Translations under genes and position numbers: made by a program
Assembly (NCBI GenBank): GCA_009823395.1
Contig: CM020514.1
Coordinates: 9,796,966 to 9,860,965, forward strand
Reading direction: 5' to 3'
Length of the DNA: 64,000 bases
Source: Thamnaconus septentrionalis
Lineage: Eukaryota; Chordata; Actinopteri; Tetraodontiformes; Monacanthidae
Notes under the pieces: model-generated
What the model was told of the DNA's origin: nothing
The model's database searches: none
The model's input: only the letters and a program-made list of their open reading frames with translations
Shown: in pieces, positions 61,866-64,000 of the stretch
Position numbering within the stretch: the stretch's first letter is position 1
Layout of the letters: each line of letters begins with the position of its first letter

Positions 61866-63059
61866 TCACAGCAACTTACAGCTGCCAATAAACTTAACGG
61901 TGGAGTCAACGAGGTGCGCGACGCCCTGTTGACCCGCGCCCATCACGGAGGCGCATGCGGCGGCCGCGCTCTGCAGCAGCGCACCGGTGTGCGCCAGGTG
62001 CGAGGAGAGCGCGCCGACGAGCGCGTCCGCCGCCCGCGCAGGCTCGCACACGGCCGCGAGGCTGAGCACCGCCGGCACGAGCATCGCCAGGAGCGCCAGC
62101 GTGCGCCGCGTGGGCGTTGCAGCGCGCGGCTCAGCCCGCGTGCGGTACGAGCCGCTCTCGTGCGGCACGGCGATCTTGTCCACGTCGCGGAGGCGCAGCG
62201 AGTCCCAGCGCCGCACGTCGAAGTCGCGCACGAGCGGCGCCACGCGCGGCCCCTTGCGCGCGGGCGGCACGGTCGCGCCGACGACGGCCAGCTTCTCGCG
62301 GAACTCCTGCATCCGCTGCAGGAAGTGCAGCGGCTCGGCGACGCCGCGGAAGGAGTCGGCGATGGCGAGAGCGCGCCGGTGCTCGTCCACGACGGCGCTG
62401 AGCTTGGCGATCTCCGGGTCGTACGCCTGCAGCACCACCAGCTTGAGCGTCTCCAGGTCGGACAGGATCTCGCTCTTCTTGCACTCGAGCGAGCCGATGA
62501 GCCGGTCGAAGTAGTCCGTCACCTTCTCGGCGTCCCTGCTCACCGCCTGCAGCGCCTCCTTCCTGCCGCCCTGCAGCGTCTCCAGGCGGGAAACGACGTC
62601 CGCGCTGCGCCAGCTCTCCACGCCGCGCAGGAGCTCGTCGAAGGCGCCCTTCTCGCGCTCGTACGCCTCCTCCATGGAGCAGAACTTGTGGCCGGTGTGC
62701 TCGTCCGTGGTGGCGCAGAAGCCGCAGATGAGGCGCAGGTCCGTGGCGCAGAATATGTTGAGCGGCTGGCCGCAGTGTTGCTTACACACGGACATCTTGG
62801 GCTGCACCTTGATCTTGTTGTACTTCTCCACGATGCCGCGCAGGGAGTAGTTGACCTGCAGGCTGTTGGCGCCGTTGTGAGGGGTCTCCTTGCGGCAGGT
62901 GGGGCACTTGAACGGCGTCCTGTACGCGGGACCTCGGCTGCCCTCCAGGAGTCCCTCCAAGCATCTCTTGCAGAAGGTGTGCGAGCACAGCAAGACGCGC
63001 GGGTCCTCAAAGAGACCGCAGCAAATCGGGCACGTCAGCTCCTCTTCCAGCTCGTCCAT
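61866..63059 (-). CDS. trim13: TRIM13 (RFP2), ER-anchored RING E3 ubiquitin ligase
   Basis: The 397-residue protein lies in one coding exon; human TRIM13 has 407 residues. TRIM13 is a RING E3 ligase of the ER membrane acting in ER-associated degradation, ER-stress autophagy and innate signalling. The RING is C10, C13, C25, H27, C30, C33, C52, C55, in CPICCGLFEDPRVLLCSHTF and FKCPTCRKE. NSLQVNYSLRGIVEKYNKIK (65-84) is almost identical to human. The B-box is C92, H95, C104, D107, C112, C115, H121, H124. A coiled coil follows to about residue 260, with QAYDPEIAKL and FLQRMQEFREKL conserved. A hydrophobic helix near 320-338 gives the C-terminal anchor, and the end FIGSCKLL matches human FVCKYKLL. 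Coding DNA is extremely GC-rich and the tail is alanine-rich. An acceptor (TCATCTCCACAG|GACAGCCC) 12 bases before ATG implies a non-coding first exon. Confidence 0.97.
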   Translation of the reverse strand: MDELEEELTCPICCGLFEDPRVLLCSHTFCKRCLEGLLEGSRGPAYRTPFKCPTCRKETPHNGANSLQVNYSLRGIVEKYNKIKVQPKMSVCKQHCGQPLNIFCATDLRLICGFCATTDEHTGHKFCSMEEAYEREKGAFDELLRGVESWRSADVVSRLETLQGGRKEALQAVSRDAEKVTDYFDRLIGSLECKKSEILSDLETLKLVVLQAYDPEIAKLSAVVDEHRRALAIADSFRGVAEPLHFLQRMQEFREKLAVVGATVPPARKGPRVAPLVRDFDVRRWDSLRLRDVDKIAVPHESGSYRTRAEPRAATPTRRTLALLAMLVPAVLSLAAVCEPARAADALVGALSSHLAHTGALLQSAAAACASVMGAGQQGVAHLVDSTVKFIGSCKLL

Positions 63060-63071
63060 GGCAGGGCTGTC

Positions 63072-63776
63072 CTGTGGAGATGAGACGTTACTCGCACGCT
63101 AAGAAGAAGAAAAATAATAACAAAAAATAAATAATAAACCGACACTTATATAACAAACATGAAATACGCACCGATGCAGCAAACAGACGCTACCCCCCAC
63201 CAAAATGTCATTAAGCGGGCAATAAATAGCACACCTTGTTGTAAGTAACACCGCAAAGGATACAGATTGGTGTTTTTTTTTGCTGTCAGGTTCCAGCTGC
63301 GAAAGGGGTATTCCCGAGCTCAAAGTGGAACTGACTCGGCCGGCGGTGCCAGTGCCCGGGCAAAAGGCTGGCACGGTCCCCGCCAAAGCGTCCATCTGAA
63401 CACTTCACGTCACATAGCAGCATCCCGCTCGGTGGTGGTATCCCTTCTGCAAGCAGTCGGCACCGGACGAGACCTGACATCAAAGCTAACTTTCTAGGAA
63501 AAAAAAGCACCTAAACGGCAGAAATTGTTTGTTTGTGTTTTTGTTGTTTTTTTTTTCCTCCCCGCCCTAGCTCGTTTAGCAAAGAATCGAGTCAGTGGTT
63601 AGCTTCGGTAAAAGCCGTACATTTATCGCCGTCTAACCAATCCGATGCCGCAAGTTATCGACCGAGCCGGGTTCTCGGCAGCATTGCCCCTGTTGGCAAC
63701 CCACTAAAGTGGGGCTGTGACAGATTTTTGCGAACGCTTGGTAACATGCAACCACTGGACCAAAAGAATCACTCAC
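63072..63776 (-). other. trim13: TRIM13 5' UTR intron
   Basis: Bounded by the donor CAGCTG|GTGAGT at 63777/63776 and the acceptor CCACAG at 63077-63072. It holds a T run near 63540-63557 and no recognisable coding sequence. Confidence 0.6.
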
Positions 63777-63880
63777 CAGCTGCTGAGACGCGCAGTGCAA
63801 CGCAATCATGGCGCTTGTTGCTGTGCAGACTTCGCCCTTTCCGGGTAAAGAGTTAACCGTTTCGGCGGCGCACAAGGCGG
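63777..63880 (-). other. trim13: TRIM13 non-coding first exon and promoter-proximal region
   Basis: A strong minus-strand donor GTGAGT follows CGTCTCAGCAGCTG. Upstream sequence is CpG-rich with an ETS-like TTTCCGG (complement near 63839) and GGCGGCGCAC. The right boundary is approximate because the transcription start is not visible. On the opposite strand a 12-codon frame ends at a donor-like CCGG|GTAAAG, so a divergent plus-strand transcript is possible but weakly supported. Confidence 0.5.
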
Positions 63881-64000
63881 AGAAATAAAAAGGGAGATTC
63901 TATATTATAGGAAAATAACGCACTTGTCATGCATAAAACCCCCAATAATCACCAGTGAACGATGTATTTTCATATTAAACCCGTCTACTATCGACCAGTG
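63881..64000. other. Window edge, nothing recognised
   Basis: AT-rich sequence with no feature. By human synteny SPRYD7 would be expected beyond this edge. Confidence 0.4.

Noticed and set aside
61914..63083. A 389-codon open frame on the plus strand opposite TRIM13
   Set aside because: It is the antisense shadow of a very GC-rich coding exon, where stop codons are rare in all frames. Its composition is Arg/Ala-rich and it shows no domain.
63810..63849. Plus-strand ATG frame of 12 codons ending at a donor-like GGGTAAAG
   Set aside because: It overlaps the TRIM13 first exon on the other strand and does not match the start of SPRYD7, the expected neighbour. It is too short to support a gene.

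Overview
This is genomic DNA from a vertebrate, almost certainly a ray-finned fish. Genes have GT-AG introns, and microsatellites (CA/GT, GA, GAA, AT) are dense. The mobile elements are fish-type hAT, Harbinger and mariner-like miniature elements, a solo LTR and a LINE fragment. The RNASEH2B orthologue packs 11 coding exons into about 4 kb, which points to a compact, percomorph-like genome. The species cannot be named from the sequence. Gene names rest on protein and miRNA similarity recalled from memory, because no search could be run.

The locus corresponds to human 13q14 in reverse orientation. From left to right:
- 4.5-5.5 kb: a homologue of TASL/CXorf21, the lysosomal TLR adaptor (minus strand, single coding exon).
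- 8.6-10.6 kb: a homologue of the uncharacterised C13orf42 (plus strand, three coding exons).
- 11.9-15.8 kb: RNASEH2B (minus strand, 11 coding exons).
- 16-48 kb: a gene-poor interval with simple repeats, mobile elements and a CpG-rich block at 39-41.5 kb. I found no convincing protein exon here, and a DLEU7 orthologue could not be recognised.
- 48.8-49.1 kb: a compact CpG-rich promoter-like segment followed by a splice donor, best read as the start of a DLEU2-like plus-strand host transcript.
- 58.3-58.6 kb: the miR-15a/miR-16 cluster (plus strand).
- 61.9-63.9 kb: TRIM13 (minus strand, one coding exon plus an upstream non-coding exon), converging on the miRNA cluster.

The order C13orf42 - RNASEH2B - miR-15/16 - TRIM13, and the opposite orientation of TRIM13 and the miRNAs, match the human chromosome 13 arrangement. 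TASL is X-linked in human, so its presence here is a lineage-specific linkage or a paralogue.

The genes do not form one pathway. TRIM13 is an ER-anchored RING E3 ligase, RNASEH2B is a subunit of the enzyme that removes ribonucleotides from DNA, miR-15/16 restrain the cell cycle and survival, and the TASL homologue should link SLC15A4 to IRF5 activation. No CRISPR array, prokaryotic system or intact retrovirus is present. The most useful leads are the TASL copy with an altered pLxIS motif, the candidate host-gene promoter, two unassigned candidate exons near the TASL copy, and a marked excess of the octamer TGATGTCA.
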